A stretch of DNA of 50,626 bases from Gammaproteobacteria bacterium (GCA_029884165.1 JAOUIH010000020.1:1-50626); one strand, 5' to 3'. Shown: positions 1 through 9,779, numbered from the stretch's first letter. Numbers and translations: made by a program. Notes: generated from the letters alone by a model not told the origin.

Positions 1-1
1 G

Positions 2-73
2 CTCCGGGGCTGGCAAGACAATGTCCTCGATTATCATTACAGTCACCACCTGAGTATCGAGCCGGCCAGGTAA
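2..73 (+). CDS. Peptide ABC transporter substrate-binding protein, C-terminal end only
   Basis: Only the last 23 codons are in the window; the gene begins upstream. The translated tail, with the motif GWQDNVLDYHYSHHLS before the TAA stop, resembles the C-terminus of family 5 (OppA/DppA-type) extracytoplasmic peptide-binding proteins, where a conserved tryptophan and Asn-x-x-x-x-His pattern closes the protein. It lies 12 bp upstream of two permease genes and a double ATPase gene of the same transporter class, which supports the call. The product would be periplasmic and deliver peptides to the permeases. The identification rests on a short tail plus context. Confidence 0.6.
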   Translation, partial: LRGWQDNVLDYHYSHHLSIEPAR

Positions 74-85
74 GCAGCGCATCGA

Positions 86-1024
86 ATGCAGCAGACAGGC
101 GCACTCCGTTTTGCACTGATGCGAGTAGTGAGCGCCGTGCCGACGCTGTTGCTGGTCATATCGCTTGCGTTCCTGATGATGCGCGCCGCTCCCGGCGGAC
201 CGTTCGACGAGGAACGCGCGCTTCCGGCCGAGACCGCCGCGAACGTCGCCCGCGCCTACCACCTCGACGAGACTTTGCCGCAGCAGTTCGCGCGTTACAT
301 GAGCGGACTTTTGCGCGGCGACCTCGGTCCTTCCTTTCGCTATCCCGATTACAGCGTTTCCGAACTGATCGGCGGCGCGCTGCCCTTGTCGCTGCAGCTT
401 GGCACGCTCGCGATGCTGCTGGCACTCCTCCTGGGCCTCGCTGCGGGGATCTCGGCCGCGCTGGTCCGCAACACGTTCGTCGATCGCGTGCTTACCGGGC
501 TTGCGCTCACGGGCATCTCGATACCGATATTCGTCATCGCCCCGCTGCTGGTGCTGGTGTTTGCCGTCGAACTCGGCTGGCTGCCCGCGAGCTGGAGCGG
601 GTCCGGCGGCCAGGCCCGGCTGCTGCTCCCCGTGCTTGCGCTCGCGTTGCCGCAGGTCGCCTACATAACGAGGCTGACGCGCGCGAGCATGATCGAAGTG
701 ATGGAGAGCGACTTCATTCGCACCGCGAAGGCACAGGGGCTCGGCATGCCGACGATCGTGCGGAGCCATGCGCTGAAGCCGGCAATGCTGCCACTCCTGT
801 CCTACATGGGGCCGGCGATTGCGGGGATACTCACCGGTTCGGTCGTGGTAGAGCAGATCTTCGGCGTGCCCGGGCTCGGGCAGCTGTTCGTTCGCGGCGC
901 GCTGAATCGTGACTACACGCTCGTGCTGGGCATCGTGATCCTGTATGCGGCGCTGGTCATCGCGCTGAACCTGGTCGTGGATATTCTTTATGGCTACCTC
1001 GACCCGAGGATCCGGCGCAGGTGA
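86..1024 (+). CDS. Peptide ABC transporter permease, OppB/DppB type
   Basis: The 312-residue protein is an inner-membrane permease of the oligopeptide/dipeptide importer family. It has an N-terminal membrane segment (about residues 12-32), the periplasmic region typical of OppB proteins, then five further hydrophobic segments. The cytoplasmic EAA loop that docks on the ATPase is visible around DFIRTAKAQGLGMPTIVRSH (about 209-228), followed by the family motif VEQIFGVPGLGQL. Length matches the family. The ATG is close behind the binding-protein gene. Its TGA overlaps the GTG of the next permease (GTGA), so the two are probably translationally coupled. Substrate specificity cannot be read from the sequence. 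Confidence 0.93.
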   Translation: MQQTGALRFALMRVVSAVPTLLLVISLAFLMMRAAPGGPFDEERALPAETAANVARAYHLDETLPQQFARYMSGLLRGDLGPSFRYPDYSVSELIGGALPLSLQLGTLAMLLALLLGLAAGISAALVRNTFVDRVLTGLALTGISIPIFVIAPLLVLVFAVELGWLPASWSGSGGQARLLLPVLALALPQVAYITRLTRASMIEVMESDFIRTAKAQGLGMPTIVRSHALKPAMLPLLSYMGPAIAGILTGSVVVEQIFGVPGLGQLFVRGALNRDYTLVLGIVILYAALVIALNLVVDILYGYLDPRIRRR

Positions 1025-1878
1025 GTATCCGGGCCGCACTAGGGCAGGTCGCAGCGCGCCTGGTCCGGAGCCGGCTCGTCGTTGCGACGGCCGGCATCCT
1101 GCTGGCGATTGCCGCGCTGGCCGTGGTCGGTCCGCTCCTGTCGCCGCACAGCTACCTCGAAGCCGATTTCGACCGGCGGCTCCTGGCACCCACGCTTGCG
1201 GATCTGCACCTGTTCGGCACTGACGACCTGGGGCGGGACCTGTTCGTGCGCTGCCTGCTGGGAGTACAGGTCACGCTGGTCGTCGCGATTGTCGCCAGCG
1301 TCGTCAGCCTGGTGATCGGCGTGGTGTACGGCGCCATCGCCGGCTACGCCGGCGGGCGAGTGGATTCCGCGATGATGCGGCTGGTCGATACCCTGTATGC
1401 GCTGCCGTTCATCTTCTTCGTGATTCTCCTGATGGTGTATTTCGAGCGAAATTTCCTGCTGATCTTCGTGGCGATCGGGGCGATCAACTGGCTCGACATG
1501 GCGCGAATCGTGCGGGGGCAGACCATGAGCCTGAAGGAGCGCGAGTTCGTCGAGGCAGCGAGGCTGACAGGGGTATCGCCCGGCCGCATCCTGTTCCGGC
1601 ACATCACGCCGAACCTGATGGGCGTCGTCGTCGTGTACGTCACGCTGACGGTCCCGCAGGCCATGCTCGTGGAGTCGTTCCTGAGCTTCCTCGGCCTCGG
1701 CATCCAGGAACCGCAGACCTCGCTCGGCTCGCTGGTAAACAACGGCGTGCGGCAGATGGAGCAGGCGCCCTGGGTGCTGTTGATTCCCGCGTCGCTGCTG
1801 GCGCTGATACTGGCGAGCTTCAACTTTCTCGGTGACGGCTTGCGCGACGTGCTGGACCCGCGGAGCCGCGAGCGATGA
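1021..1878 (+). CDS. Peptide ABC transporter permease, OppC/DppC type
   Basis: This 285-residue partner permease has the OppC architecture: an N-terminal membrane helix (about 19-40), a short periplasmic segment with the motif HLFGTDDLGRDLF, and five more helices. The EAA loop reads REFVEAARLTGVSPGRILF (about 175-193), and the family ending FNFLGDGLRDVLDPR is present. It starts at GTG 1021 inside the stop codon of the upstream permease, and its own TGA overlaps the ATG of the ATPase gene (ATGA). This tight packing is typical of a single peptide-importer operon in which the two permeases form a heterodimeric pore. Confidence 0.93.
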   Translation: MSIRAALGQVAARLVRSRLVVATAGILLAIAALAVVGPLLSPHSYLEADFDRRLLAPTLADLHLFGTDDLGRDLFVRCLLGVQVTLVVAIVASVVSLVIGVVYGAIAGYAGGRVDSAMMRLVDTLYALPFIFFVILLMVYFERNFLLIFVAIGAINWLDMARIVRGQTMSLKEREFVEAARLTGVSPGRILFRHITPNLMGVVVVYVTLTVPQAMLVESFLSFLGLGIQEPQTSLGSLVNNGVRQMEQAPWVLLIPASLLALILASFNFLGDGLRDVLDPRSRER

Positions 1879-3662
1879 GCCTGCTCGAGATCCGCGACCT
1901 CTGCATTCACTATCCGGGCGCCGACCGGCCGGCGGTGGACGGCCTGAGTTTCGCCCTCGCCGCCGGCGAGAGCGTCGGGCTCGTCGGCGAATCCGGTTCG
2001 GGCAAGACGCAGACCGCGCTGGCCGTCCTCGGCCTGCTCCCCGACCAGGCGCGCGTCAGCGGCCGAATGCGTTTCGACGGCAAGGATCTAGCCGGGCCCG
2101 GGGCGCATGCGAGCCTCCGTGCCCGCCGCATCGGCATGGTCTTCCAGGATCCCCTGGCTGCGTTGAACCCGTACCTGACGGTGGCCGAGCAGCTTGGCCT
2201 GGTCCTCAGGCGGCACCGGCTCGCGACCCGCCGCGAGGCCAGGCAGCGCGTCATCGATATGCTCGAACGCATCGGCCTGCCGGACCCGCCGCGCCAGGCG
2301 CGGGCCTATCCACGCGAGCTTTCCGGCGGCATGCGGCAAAGGGTGATGATCGCGGCCGCGCTAGCTGCGGGCCCGGACCTGCTGATCGCCGACGAACCGA
2401 CGACGGCGCTCGACGTGACGGTGCAGGCGCAGATACTGACACTGCTCCGGGACCTGCGGCGCGACACCGGGATCGCGTTGCTGCTGATCACGCACGATCT
2501 CGGCATCGTGGCCGGCAATTGCGAACGACTCGTCGTCGTCGACCGCGGCCGGATGCTGGAAACCGGAACGACGAAGGACGTATTCGCCCGGCCCGGGCAC
2601 GCGCGCAGCGCGGAGCTGCTGCGCGCGGCGAGGGACGACGCGCAAAAGGCGCCGGACATGATGAGTTCCGAAAGACGCCCGCTGCTGGGCATCCACGGGG
2701 TCGGCGTCAGGTACAGCGAATCGGGCCGCGGTGCCATATGGGGACGGCGGCAGCTCGCGGCGGTACGCGATCTCAGCGTACGCCTGCGGCCGGGAGAAAC
2801 GCTCGGCATCGTCGGCGAGTCGGGCTCCGGCAAGACCAGCCTCGCACGAGCGGTGCTGGGGCTGGTGCAGGAAATGAGCGGTAGCGTGAGCTTCCTCGGG
2901 CGAACGCTCCCGGCCCGGCTCGAGGATCGCGACAAGGGCCTGCGCCGGCATCTGCAGCTCGTATTCCAGAACCCGGGCAGCTCGCTGAATCCCGCGATGA
3001 CCGCCTACGATTGCGTCGCGGAGCCGCTCAAGGTGCACGCGCCGGAACTGGCCGGCGCCGAACAACGCGCCCGGGTCATGCGGATGCTGGAGCGCGTAGG
3101 GCTCGACCCGGGGCTGGAAGCGCGCTATCCGCACGAGCTGTCGGGTGGCCAGGCGCAACGAGTCGCGATCGCGCGCGCGTTGATCGCGAATCCGTCCGTG
3201 CTGATTTGCGACGAGGCCGTGGCCTCCCTCGATGCGACGGTCCGCCAGGGCATCCTGCGACTGCTGGCCGACGAACAGCGGCGCACGGCGCTGGCAATCC
3301 TGTTCATTTCGCATGACCTGCATGTCGTGCGCCAGTTCAGCCATCGCGTGCTGGTCATGTACATGGGGCGGCTCGTCGAACTCGCGGAGACCTCGTCCCT
3401 GTTCGAGCGCCCGCAGCACCCCTATACCCGCGCACTGATCGATTCGATACCCGTGGTGGATCCTGACGTGGCGCCCGCGGACGCATCCATCGAGGGCGAG
3501 GCGCCGCGAATGCCCGGCGATCTGCCCGGCTGCGCATTCGAGCCTCGCTGCCGTTACGCCGTGGACCGGTGTTCTGCCGAAAGGCCCGAGCTGTCGGCGG
3601 GAGCAGGCAACCGCGTGGCCTGCCATCGCGCCGGTGAACTTGAGCTCGGCGCGCGCCGCTGA
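1875..3662 (+). CDS. Fused dual ATPase of peptide ABC transporter (OppD-OppF type)
   Basis: At 595 residues the protein carries two complete ABC ATPase domains, like YejF or GsiA, instead of separate OppD and OppF chains. Domain 1 has Walker A GESGSGKT at 38-45, signature LSGGMRQRV and Walker B LLIADEPT. Domain 2 has Walker A GESGSGKT at 314-321, signature LSGGQAQRV and Walker [13 protein letters not shown]. The C-terminus has the Opp/Dpp extension with a cysteine cluster ([14 protein letters not shown] and one later Cys), a region that binds an iron-sulfur cluster in some OppD proteins. It is last in the operon and ends 9 bp from a convergent gene. Confidence 0.93.
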   Translation: MSLLEIRDLCIHYPGADRPAVDGLSFALAAGESVGLVGESGSGKTQTALAVLGLLPDQARVSGRMRFDGKDLAGPGAHASLRARRIGMVFQDPLAALNPYLTVAEQLGLVLRRHRLATRREARQRVIDMLERIGLPDPPRQARAYPRELSGGMRQRVMIAAALAAGPDLLIADEPTTALDVTVQAQILTLLRDLRRDTGIALLLITHDLGIVAGNCERLVVVDRGRMLETGTTKDVFARPGHARSAELLRAARDDAQKAPDMMSSERRPLLGIHGVGVRYSESGRGAIWGRRQLAAVRDLSVRLRPGETLGIVGESGSGKTSLARAVLGLVQEMSGSVSFLGRTLPARLEDRDKGLRRHLQLVFQNPGSSLNPAMTAYDCVAEPLKVHAPELAGAEQRARVMRMLERVGLDPGLEARYPHELSGGQAQRVAIARALIANPSVLICDEAVASLDATVRQGILRLLADEQRRTALAILFISHDLHVVRQFSHRVLVMYMGRLVELAETSSLFERPQHPYTRALIDSIPVVDPDVAPADASIEGEAPRMPGDLPGCAFEPRCRYAVDRCSAERPELSAGAGNRVACHRAGELELGARR

Positions 3663-3671
3663 GCGGCGGCG

Positions 3672-4982
3672 TTACTGCTGCATGTTCAGCGGTATCGGGA
3701 GCGGCGCGCCGTTGATGGTCAGAAGCCCGCTTTCGAACGCGGCCTTCATCTCGTAGGTGTCGCCGGTCGCGCTAAGCAAACCCATCGCCGCCGCGGTGGC
3801 GAACTCCGGCTGGACCGTCACCATGTAATCGTACAGCGGAGCGTCGATCGAGACGTCCATCGAAGCCTTCATCGCGAGCAGCAGCGCAGGCCAGGAAAAC
3901 TGGTCCGGGTCGCCGCTGGCGGGGATCTCGACGTTCAGCGTGCCGCGCAGGTCTCCCTGCGGCAGCCGAAACGAGAAACGCTCCATGTGGAACTGCCAGC
4001 CGTAAGCCACCAGCGCCGCAAACTCCGGTTCGATGTCGGCGGACGTCGCCGAGGGATCCTGCGCCCTGTCCAGCGCGTCGACCAGGGCCTGCAGGCTCGT
4101 CGCGTGCAGACCGGTGACGCTCAAATCCAGCTCCAGGTCCATGCTGCCGAGCGGGTCCGAGATCAGGTCGTCGAATTCCATCCGGTAACGGCCGCTGACC
4201 CGATCGCCGTGCAGCTCGGTCGAAAGTTCGGCGACGAGCCGGCGGAAGCCGGCCTCCTCGAGCGCCGGCCCTACGCCCTGGGCACCGTCGACCTCGATGC
4301 GCATGTCGCCGACGCCGAGTTCGAACACCCGCCTGTCCTGCGCGCCGGTAAACGTGATGCGGCCCAGGCGACCCGAGTTCAGCTCGTCCTCGAGGCTGAG
4401 GGGCTCGATGCTGCCGTCGAAGGTGAACACGCGGCGGCTCGAATCGCTCGTCACCGTGATATCTGCGCCCTGCCAGCTCAGGGTGCCGCCATCGATGATC
4501 CGCGAGCCCTCGTCCGTCAGGTAACGGTGGGTGGTGTCGCCGGTCAGCCCGACGCTCGAGTACATCCTGCCGGGCAGCTCGACGACATCGCCGGTCTCGT
4601 ACTCGAGCGACAGCGTCGAGACGCTGCTGGCGATGCCGGGTACCAGGGTGCCGTGCTCCCGGCCGAGCGACGTGAACGGGACCAGGCCGTGATCGATGTG
4701 GGTGTCGATGATCAGGGTCGGCGGCTGGTCGCTGTCAGCGGGCGGCGGGCCGCCGAAAATCTCGGCCAGCCCGGCGTCGCTGAGCGCGATCCGGTGGCGT
4801 CCTTCGGATGTAAACCAGCCGCGCTGGAAAGCCTCCGACGTAACGACGATGTCGTCGCTCTCCTGTTGCATCCAGCTCAGGCTGTCGCTCAGGTTCCTTT
4901 CAGCCATGCGGCCGACGATGCCGGGCGACAGCAACAGGACAACGGCCAGTGCAATTAGCAGTATGACGACCCAGCGTTTCAT
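3672..4982 (-). CDS. DUF945 (YdgA-like) protein
   Basis: The 436-residue protein starts with a strong membrane anchor (MKRWVVILLIALAVVLLLSPG) and continues as a long beta-rich, soluble region. The early sequence GRMAERNLSDSLSWMQ and the following region with S/T-rich strands fit the DUF945 (YdgA) family of proteobacterial envelope proteins, whose molecular role is not established. I chose the ATG at 4982 because the hydrophobic signal starts there and a purine-rich AAGG lies just upstream; the frame is open further upstream but without signal-like sequence. It is convergent with the transporter operon and divergent from the cytochrome gene. Confidence 0.8.
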   Translation of the reverse strand: MKRWVVILLIALAVVLLLSPGIVGRMAERNLSDSLSWMQQESDDIVVTSEAFQRGWFTSEGRHRIALSDAGLAEIFGGPPPADSDQPPTLIIDTHIDHGLVPFTSLGREHGTLVPGIASSVSTLSLEYETGDVVELPGRMYSSVGLTGDTTHRYLTDEGSRIIDGGTLSWQGADITVTSDSSRRVFTFDGSIEPLSLEDELNSGRLGRITFTGAQDRRVFELGVGDMRIEVDGAQGVGPALEEAGFRRLVAELSTELHGDRVSGRYRMEFDDLISDPLGSMDLELDLSVTGLHATSLQALVDALDRAQDPSATSADIEPEFAALVAYGWQFHMERFSFRLPQGDLRGTLNVEIPASGDPDQFSWPALLLAMKASMDVSIDAPLYDYMVTVQPEFATAAAMGLLSATGDTYEMKAAFESGLLTINGAPLPIPLNMQQ

Positions 4983-5021
4983 GAAGAGACCTTGAAGGGT
5001 GGCTGTTACGGGGAGGGCGCC

Positions 5022-5030
5022 AGCATAGCA
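5022..5030 (-). promoter_or_regulatory. Possible extended -10 promoter for the DUF945 gene
   Basis: Read on the minus strand, TGCTATGCT is an extended -10 motif (TGn plus TATGCT) about 40 bp upstream of the ATG at 4982. No good -35 hexamer lies at the usual distance, which is acceptable for an extended -10 promoter. This is pattern recognition only. Confidence 0.3.
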
Positions 5031-5166
5031 CGCTGTTGAAAAAGGGCTTCCGGCCCCGTTTCGACATCGCGAGGCCGGCACGGGTCCGGGCCCCGCTGTC
5101 GATGGATCGATGGGCAAGACATCCGTGTCCCGCACCAGCGGCCTTTCCCGCCGGCCAGCCCCGCGG

Positions 5167-5202
5167 GCTATGGAAAAGGGCGGCGAGTGTCTCTACCATA
5201 GC
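5167..5202. repeat. Inverted repeat GCTATGG/CCATAGC in divergent intergenic region
   Basis: The 281-bp gap between the divergent DUF945 and cytochrome genes contains a 7-bp inverted repeat, GCTATGG (5167-5173) and CCATAGC (5196-5202), separated by 22 bp. It sits about 60 bp before the cytochrome start and could be an operator or a leader hairpin. I see no other gene or RNA in this gap. Confidence 0.35.
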
Positions 5203-5263
5203 GGCCTCGATTTCCGCCCGGCCCCGGTCGGGCCTCACGAAAACCCCGCAATTTCAAGTGAAT

Positions 5264-5875
5264 ATGACGACCCATCTACGCCTTACAGCCCTGTTTGCAC
5301 TCGTTTGCTGCGCGCTGGCCGCGCAGTCCGCGAACGCGCAGGGTGACGCCGACGCCGGCCGAGTCCTCGCCTACACCTGCATGGGTTGCCACGGGATAGA
5401 CGGCTACCGCAATGCCTATCCTTCCTATCGCGTGCCGCGACTCGGAGGCCAGCGCGCCGAGTACATCGTCGCTGCGCTCGATGCGTACCGCAACGGCACG
5501 CGCGAGCATCCGACGATGCGGGCGCAGGGTGGCAGCCTGTCCGACCAGGACATCCGGGACCTCGCCGCCTATTTCGAGGGCGGGGAGTCGGCGGCCGATA
5601 CCGTTACGGAAGACGACATTCGCGGGCTCGATGCGGCCCGGGCCTGCCTCGCCTGCCACGGCGTCGGCGGTGATGCCGTCATCCCGAAACCGCCGGTCCT
5701 CTCCGGGCAGCACCAGGAGTACATCGTGCACGCGCTCGGCCAGTACCGGAGCGGAGCGAGAAGCGGCACCGTCATGAGCGCATTCGCGGCCGGACTGACC
5801 GAGGACGACGTCGAGGCAATCGCGATGTTCTACAGCCGTCGCCAGGGCGTCGTAACGCCGGACAAGTCCGAGTAA
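5264..5875 (+). CDS. Periplasmic diheme cytochrome c, c4 type
   Basis: The 203-residue protein has a cleavable signal peptide (MTTHLRLTALFALVCCALAA, cleavage near ANA-Q26) and two heme c attachment sites, CMGCH at 39-43 and CLACH at 128-132, each in its own half. Both halves contain the c4-like pattern P-x-L-x-G-Q-x-x-x-Y, and the overall length is that of cytochrome c4. It should be a periplasmic electron carrier with one heme per domain. The ATG at 5264 is chosen because the signal peptide begins there. No oxidase gene is adjacent, so the redox partners are unknown. Confidence 0.88.
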   Translation: MTTHLRLTALFALVCCALAAQSANAQGDADAGRVLAYTCMGCHGIDGYRNAYPSYRVPRLGGQRAEYIVAALDAYRNGTREHPTMRAQGGSLSDQDIRDLAAYFEGGESAADTVTEDDIRGLDAARACLACHGVGGDAVIPKPPVLSGQHQEYIVHALGQYRSGARSGTVMSAFAAGLTEDDVEAIAMFYSRRQGVVTPDKSE

Positions 5876-5878
5876 AGG

Positions 5879-6853
5879 GTGCCGGTCCGCGCCGTGTTGC
5901 CGGCAGGCACGACAGCACTGGAACACGGTATCACCGCGATCGACACGGACTACGTCCGTCCCATGCTCGATGCGAGCCACCTCGTCGTCGAACAGGGCCG
6001 CGCAGCGTTCATAGATGCCGGCACCAACCACAGCGTGCCGCTGCTGCTCGACGCCCTCGCGAGCCAGGGCCTCCAGGTCGGCGACGTCGACTACGTCTTC
6101 CTGACGCACGTCCACCTGGATCATGCCGGCGGCGCCGGACTCCTGATGCAGTCGCTGCCCAACGCCAAAGCGGTGCTGCACCCGCGCGGTGCGCCGCACA
6201 TGATCGACCCCGGCAAACTGATCAAGGGATCGATCGCGGTGTATGGCGAGGAGCGCTACCGGAGGATCTACGGAACGCTCGTGCCGATACCGGAGGAGCG
6301 CATACTCGTCGCGGATGACGGCGACGGGTTCGCCCTGGCCGGGCGGCCGTTCCGGATCATGCACACCGAGGGTCACGCGCGGCACCATTACTGCCTGCAG
6401 GACCCTGCCTCGAGCGGCGTATTCACCGGCGACAGCTTCGGTATCTCCTACCGGGAGTTCGACACGGCGGCCGGCGAATTCATTTTCCCGACGACGACGC
6501 CGGTGCACTTCGACCCGGAACAGGCCCACAAGGCGATCGACCGGATCATGTCGGTGCGGCCGGAGCGCCTGTACCTCACACACTACAGCGTGGTCACGGG
6601 CCTGCCGCGCCTCGCCCGTGACATGCACCAGCGCATCGACGACTTTGTCGCACTGGCGGAGCGCCACGAGCGGGATGACAACCGGACCGCGGCAATGCAG
6701 GCGGGCATGCACGAATATTTCCGCGACATGCTCCGCGCCCACGGCTGCACGATGAACGACGAGGCGATCGCCGGCATGTTGCAGATGGATGTCGAGCTGA
6801 ACACGATGGGCCTGGAGTTCTGGCTCGACCACAGGAATGACAGGGGGAGTTGA
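5879..6853 (+). CDS. MBL-fold metallohydrolase
   Basis: The protein (about 324 residues) has the metallo-beta-lactamase fold metal motif HVHLDH (about 80-85), followed by further ligand candidates in HTEGHARHH, FTGDSFG and LTHYS. No signal peptide is evident, so it is probably cytoplasmic and hydrolyses a thioester, ester or phosphodiester; the substrate cannot be assigned. It begins right after the cytochrome stop. The start is uncertain: GTG 5879 directly abuts AAAGG, while GTG 5894 would have it at a longer distance. Its TGA overlaps the next start (TGATG), suggesting coupled translation with the AcuI-type reductase. Confidence 0.85.
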   Translation: MPVRAVLPAGTTALEHGITAIDTDYVRPMLDASHLVVEQGRAAFIDAGTNHSVPLLLDALASQGLQVGDVDYVFLTHVHLDHAGGAGLLMQSLPNAKAVLHPRGAPHMIDPGKLIKGSIAVYGEERYRRIYGTLVPIPEERILVADDGDGFALAGRPFRIMHTEGHARHHYCLQDPASSGVFTGDSFGISYREFDTAAGEFIFPTTTPVHFDPEQAHKAIDRIMSVRPERLYLTHYSVVTGLPRLARDMHQRIDDFVALAERHERDDNRTAAMQAGMHEYFRDMLRAHGCTMNDEAIAGMLQMDVELNTMGLEFWLDHRNDRGS

Positions 6854-7848
6854 TGGACAAGTTTCGCGCGTACCGTATCGACCAGCAGGACGGCAAGATC
6901 GTCGCCGGGTTCTGCGAAATCGGGCTCGACGACCTGTCCGCCGGCGAGGTCGTCATCAAGGTCAGCCACTCGACGATCAATTACAAGGATGCGCTGGCCG
7001 CCACCGGCAAGGGCAAGATCCTGCGCAGCTACCCGCTGGTCGGCGGCATCGATCTCTCCGGCACTGTGGTCAGCAGCGAGAGCGACGAGTTCGAGGCCGG
7101 CCAGCCGGTGCTGGTGAACGGCTGCGGGCTGTCCGAGACGCGCGACGGTGGCTATGCCGAGTACGCGCGCGTCCCGGCCGACGCGGTCGTGCCGGTGCCG
7201 GCCGGCATGAGCGCGCTCGAGGCGATGCAGCTCGGCACGGCGGGCTATACGGCCGCGCTGGCGATACACCGCATGGAGCAGAACGGCCAGCTGCCGGAGC
7301 AGGGCCCGATAGTGGTCACCGGCGCCACGGGCGGCGTCGGCAGCCTCGCCGTCGACATGCTGGCGACGCGCGGTTACGAAGTCGTCGCGTTCACCGGCAA
7401 GGGAAGCCAGGCGGACTACCTGCGACGCATCGGCGCGGCCAGCGTGCTGCTTCGCGGCGAAGTCGACTACGGCAAGCGCCCGATGGAAAAAGCGCAGTGG
7501 GCCGGCGCGATCGACAACCTCGGCGGCGAAGCGCTCACCTGGCTCACCCGCACGGTCGGCTACGGCGGCAATATCGCCTCGATCGGCCTGGCGGCCGGCA
7601 TCGAACTCAACACGACGGTACTGCCCTTCATCCTGCGAGCCGTGTGCCTGCTCGGCATAAACTCCGTCGACACGCCGCGCGACCTGCGGCTCGCCGTATG
7701 GCAGCGCATCGGCGGCGACCTGAAGCCGGGCCACCTCGACCTCATAGCCGGCAACAAAATCTCCTTCGACGAGCTGCCGCAGAACTTCGACGCGTTCATC
7801 GCCGGCGAGGTCACCGGCCGGACCGTCGTGGAGCTAGCCGGCGGCTAG
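6853..7848 (+). CDS. acuI: Acrylyl-CoA reductase AcuI/YhdH family (MDR oxidoreductase)
   Basis: This 331-residue medium-chain dehydrogenase/reductase lacks zinc-site residues. It shows the AcuI/YhdH pattern: NYKDALAATGKG near the N-terminus, the nucleotide-binding segment VTGATGGVGSLAVDML (about 156-171), and the C-terminal IAGEVTGRTVV. The family reduces acrylyl-CoA to propionyl-CoA with NADPH in 3-hydroxypropionate, acrylate and DMSP breakdown. I chose the ATG at 6853, with GGGGGAG just upstream, over a TTG one codon earlier. It overlaps the MBL gene stop. The methylcitrate cycle genes lie 2.4 kb downstream on the same strand, which would consume the propionyl-CoA. Confidence 0.85.
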   Translation: MDKFRAYRIDQQDGKIVAGFCEIGLDDLSAGEVVIKVSHSTINYKDALAATGKGKILRSYPLVGGIDLSGTVVSSESDEFEAGQPVLVNGCGLSETRDGGYAEYARVPADAVVPVPAGMSALEAMQLGTAGYTAALAIHRMEQNGQLPEQGPIVVTGATGGVGSLAVDMLATRGYEVVAFTGKGSQADYLRRIGAASVLLRGEVDYGKRPMEKAQWAGAIDNLGGEALTWLTRTVGYGGNIASIGLAAGIELNTTVLPFILRAVCLLGINSVDTPRDLRLAVWQRIGGDLKPGHLDLIAGNKISFDELPQNFDAFIAGEVTGRTVVELAGG

Positions 7849-7872
7849 CAGCCTGCCGGACTCAGGGCATCG

Positions 7873-8073
7873 ATGCAGAGGGTGCTGATCGTCATCGGAC
7901 TCGCCCTCGTGGCGATCGGTCTGCTCTGGCCCTGGCTCGGCAAGCTGCCGCTCGGGAAGCTGCCCGGCGACATCGTCATCGATCGCGAGAATTTCCGTTT
8001 CTATTTTCCGCTGACCACGATGGTCCTGCTGTCGGTCGCAGCCTCGCTGGCGCTGTGGTTCTTCCGCAGGTAG
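7873..8073 (+). CDS. DUF2905 small membrane protein
   Basis: This is a 66-residue protein with two hydrophobic segments (about 3-20 and 45-62) separated by the conserved stretch LGKLPGDIVIDRENFRFYFP. That stretch is diagnostic of DUF2905, a widespread family of small inner-membrane proteins without known function. It follows the AcuI gene by 24 bp and may share its transcript. No catalytic residues are apparent. Confidence 0.85.
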   Translation: MQRVLIVIGLALVAIGLLWPWLGKLPLGKLPGDIVIDRENFRFYFPLTTMVLLSVAASLALWFFRR

Positions 8074-8150
8074 GCCAGGATCCGGCGTGTTGCGTCGCCT
8101 TCCCCGTGGGCTAGACTGAGCATACGCGCGCGTGCACCGGAGAGTGTCTT

Positions 8151-9779
8151 ATGCGGCTATTCCACTGCCTGCGGATCGGTCCAGGGGTCGCGCTGCTGCT
8201 CGCAGGCGCCGGGCTGGCGGCTGAGGCCGAGATTGGCCCGACCACGGTCTCATTCGATACGGGCTGCGCACCGGCTGTCGCTGCAGAGTTCGACCACGCC
8301 GTGACGTTGCTGCACTCGTTCGAATATCCCGAAACCCGGCACTTGTTCGAAACCATACTGGCGCAGGACCCCGGCTGTGCGATGGCCCGCTGGGGCATCG
8401 CGATGAGCATCTGGCATCCGCTCTGGGCGCCGCCGTCGCAAGCGGAATTGCGTGAAGGCGCGGCCGTCCTCGCGGCAACCGACGGCTCGCCGGCCAGCGC
8501 CCGCGAGGCGGCATACATCGATGCGGCTCGGACGTTCTTCGCCAGCGACGACCCCCTGACTCACACCCAACGCGCCGCCGCCTATGAGCGCAGTATGCAG
8601 GCCCTGTACGAGACCCGGACAGACGACATCGAGGTTGCGGCCTTTTATGCACTCGCGCTGCTTGCGAGCGCGGCACCGACCGACAAGACCTACGCCCACC
8701 AGTACAAGGCGGCCGCGATCCTCAACTGGATACGCGAAGCCAGTCCGTATCATCCGGGCGCACTGCATTACCTGATACACAGCTTCGACTACCCCGGCCT
8801 CGCTCACATGGCGCTCGGTGCAGCAACGATCTATGCGGAGGCTGCGCCTGATTCGGCCCACGCGCAGCACATGCCCTCGCACATATTTACGCGACTGGGC
8901 CTGTGGGACCGATCGATAGCATCGAACCGGGACTCGACCGGATCGGCGACGGCGTATACCGAGCGCGCCGGGCTGCGCGGCCACTACGACGAAGGCCTGC
9001 ACAGTATCGACTACCTGATGTACGCATTGCTGCAAACCGCACGCGACAAGGACGCGAAAGGAGTGCTGCAACGGCTGGGGGAACTCGACAAGGCGCATGT
9101 CGACAGCTTCAAGGCCGCGTATACATACATTGCGACGCCGGCGCGATATGCCCTCGAGCGGCGGGACTGGGGCGCTGCGAGCCGCCTCGAACCGGTGCCG
9201 GCTGATTTCCCATGGCAGGACTTTCCGTGGGCGATGTCGATGCACCACTTTGCGCACGGTATCGGTGCGATCCGAAGCGGGAACGTGGCGGCGGCGAAGA
9301 GCGAGGTGGAGCGTATCCGGCAACTCCAGGCGGGCCTCGATGGCACTACCTTGCCGTACTGGCGCGAGGAAATGTTTGTTCACGCCGACGCCGTCTCCGC
9401 GTGGATTGCGCTTGCAGAGGGCAGGCCTGCCGAAGCCCGACGACTCGCGGCTGCGGCCGCCGACCGCGAAGACGCGGTCGACAAGCACCCGGTGACCCCC
9501 GGGGAAATCCTGCCCGCGCGAGAGCTTTACGCCGACCTGCTGGCCGAGCTCGGCGACCATCCGGCGGCGCTGGCCCAGTACGAAGCGGTACTTGCGTCGG
9601 CGCCCAAGCGGCACAATGCGGCTGCCGGCGCCGCGAGGGCGGCCGTCGCGGCAGGCCTGGACAGGGAAGCAGGCAACTATTACCGCTTGCTGCTCGAGTT
9701 CGCGTCGAGTCCGGGCGCCGACCGGCCGACCGTCGCAGAAGCGCGGATGTACCTGGCCGCAGCAGGGGCAGCGGAATGA
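8151..9779 (+). CDS. Secreted TPR-repeat protein of unknown function
   Basis: This 542-residue protein starts with a signal peptide (about 1-26, cleavage near AEA). The rest is alpha-helical with tetratricopeptide-like repeats: an early block around ARWGIAMSIWHPLW, a central block with HAQHMPSHIFTRLGLW, and C-terminal repeats with ALAQYEAVLASAPKR and the typical A-x-x-x-Y spacing. TPR arrays usually bind proteins or peptides, so a periplasmic scaffold role is possible but unproven. Similar long TPR proteins are common in environmental proteobacteria and usually annotated as hypothetical. The downstream ABM gene follows by 40 bp. Confidence 0.75.
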   Translation: MRLFHCLRIGPGVALLLAGAGLAAEAEIGPTTVSFDTGCAPAVAAEFDHAVTLLHSFEYPETRHLFETILAQDPGCAMARWGIAMSIWHPLWAPPSQAELREGAAVLAATDGSPASAREAAYIDAARTFFASDDPLTHTQRAAAYERSMQALYETRTDDIEVAAFYALALLASAAPTDKTYAHQYKAAAILNWIREASPYHPGALHYLIHSFDYPGLAHMALGAATIYAEAAPDSAHAQHMPSHIFTRLGLWDRSIASNRDSTGSATAYTERAGLRGHYDEGLHSIDYLMYALLQTARDKDAKGVLQRLGELDKAHVDSFKAAYTYIATPARYALERRDWGAASRLEPVPADFPWQDFPWAMSMHHFAHGIGAIRSGNVAAAKSEVERIRQLQAGLDGTTLPYWREEMFVHADAVSAWIALAEGRPAEARRLAAAAADREDAVDKHPVTPGEILPARELYADLLAELGDHPAALAQYEAVLASAPKRHNAAAGAARAAVAAGLDREAGNYYRLLLEFASSPGADRPTVAEARMYLAAAGAAE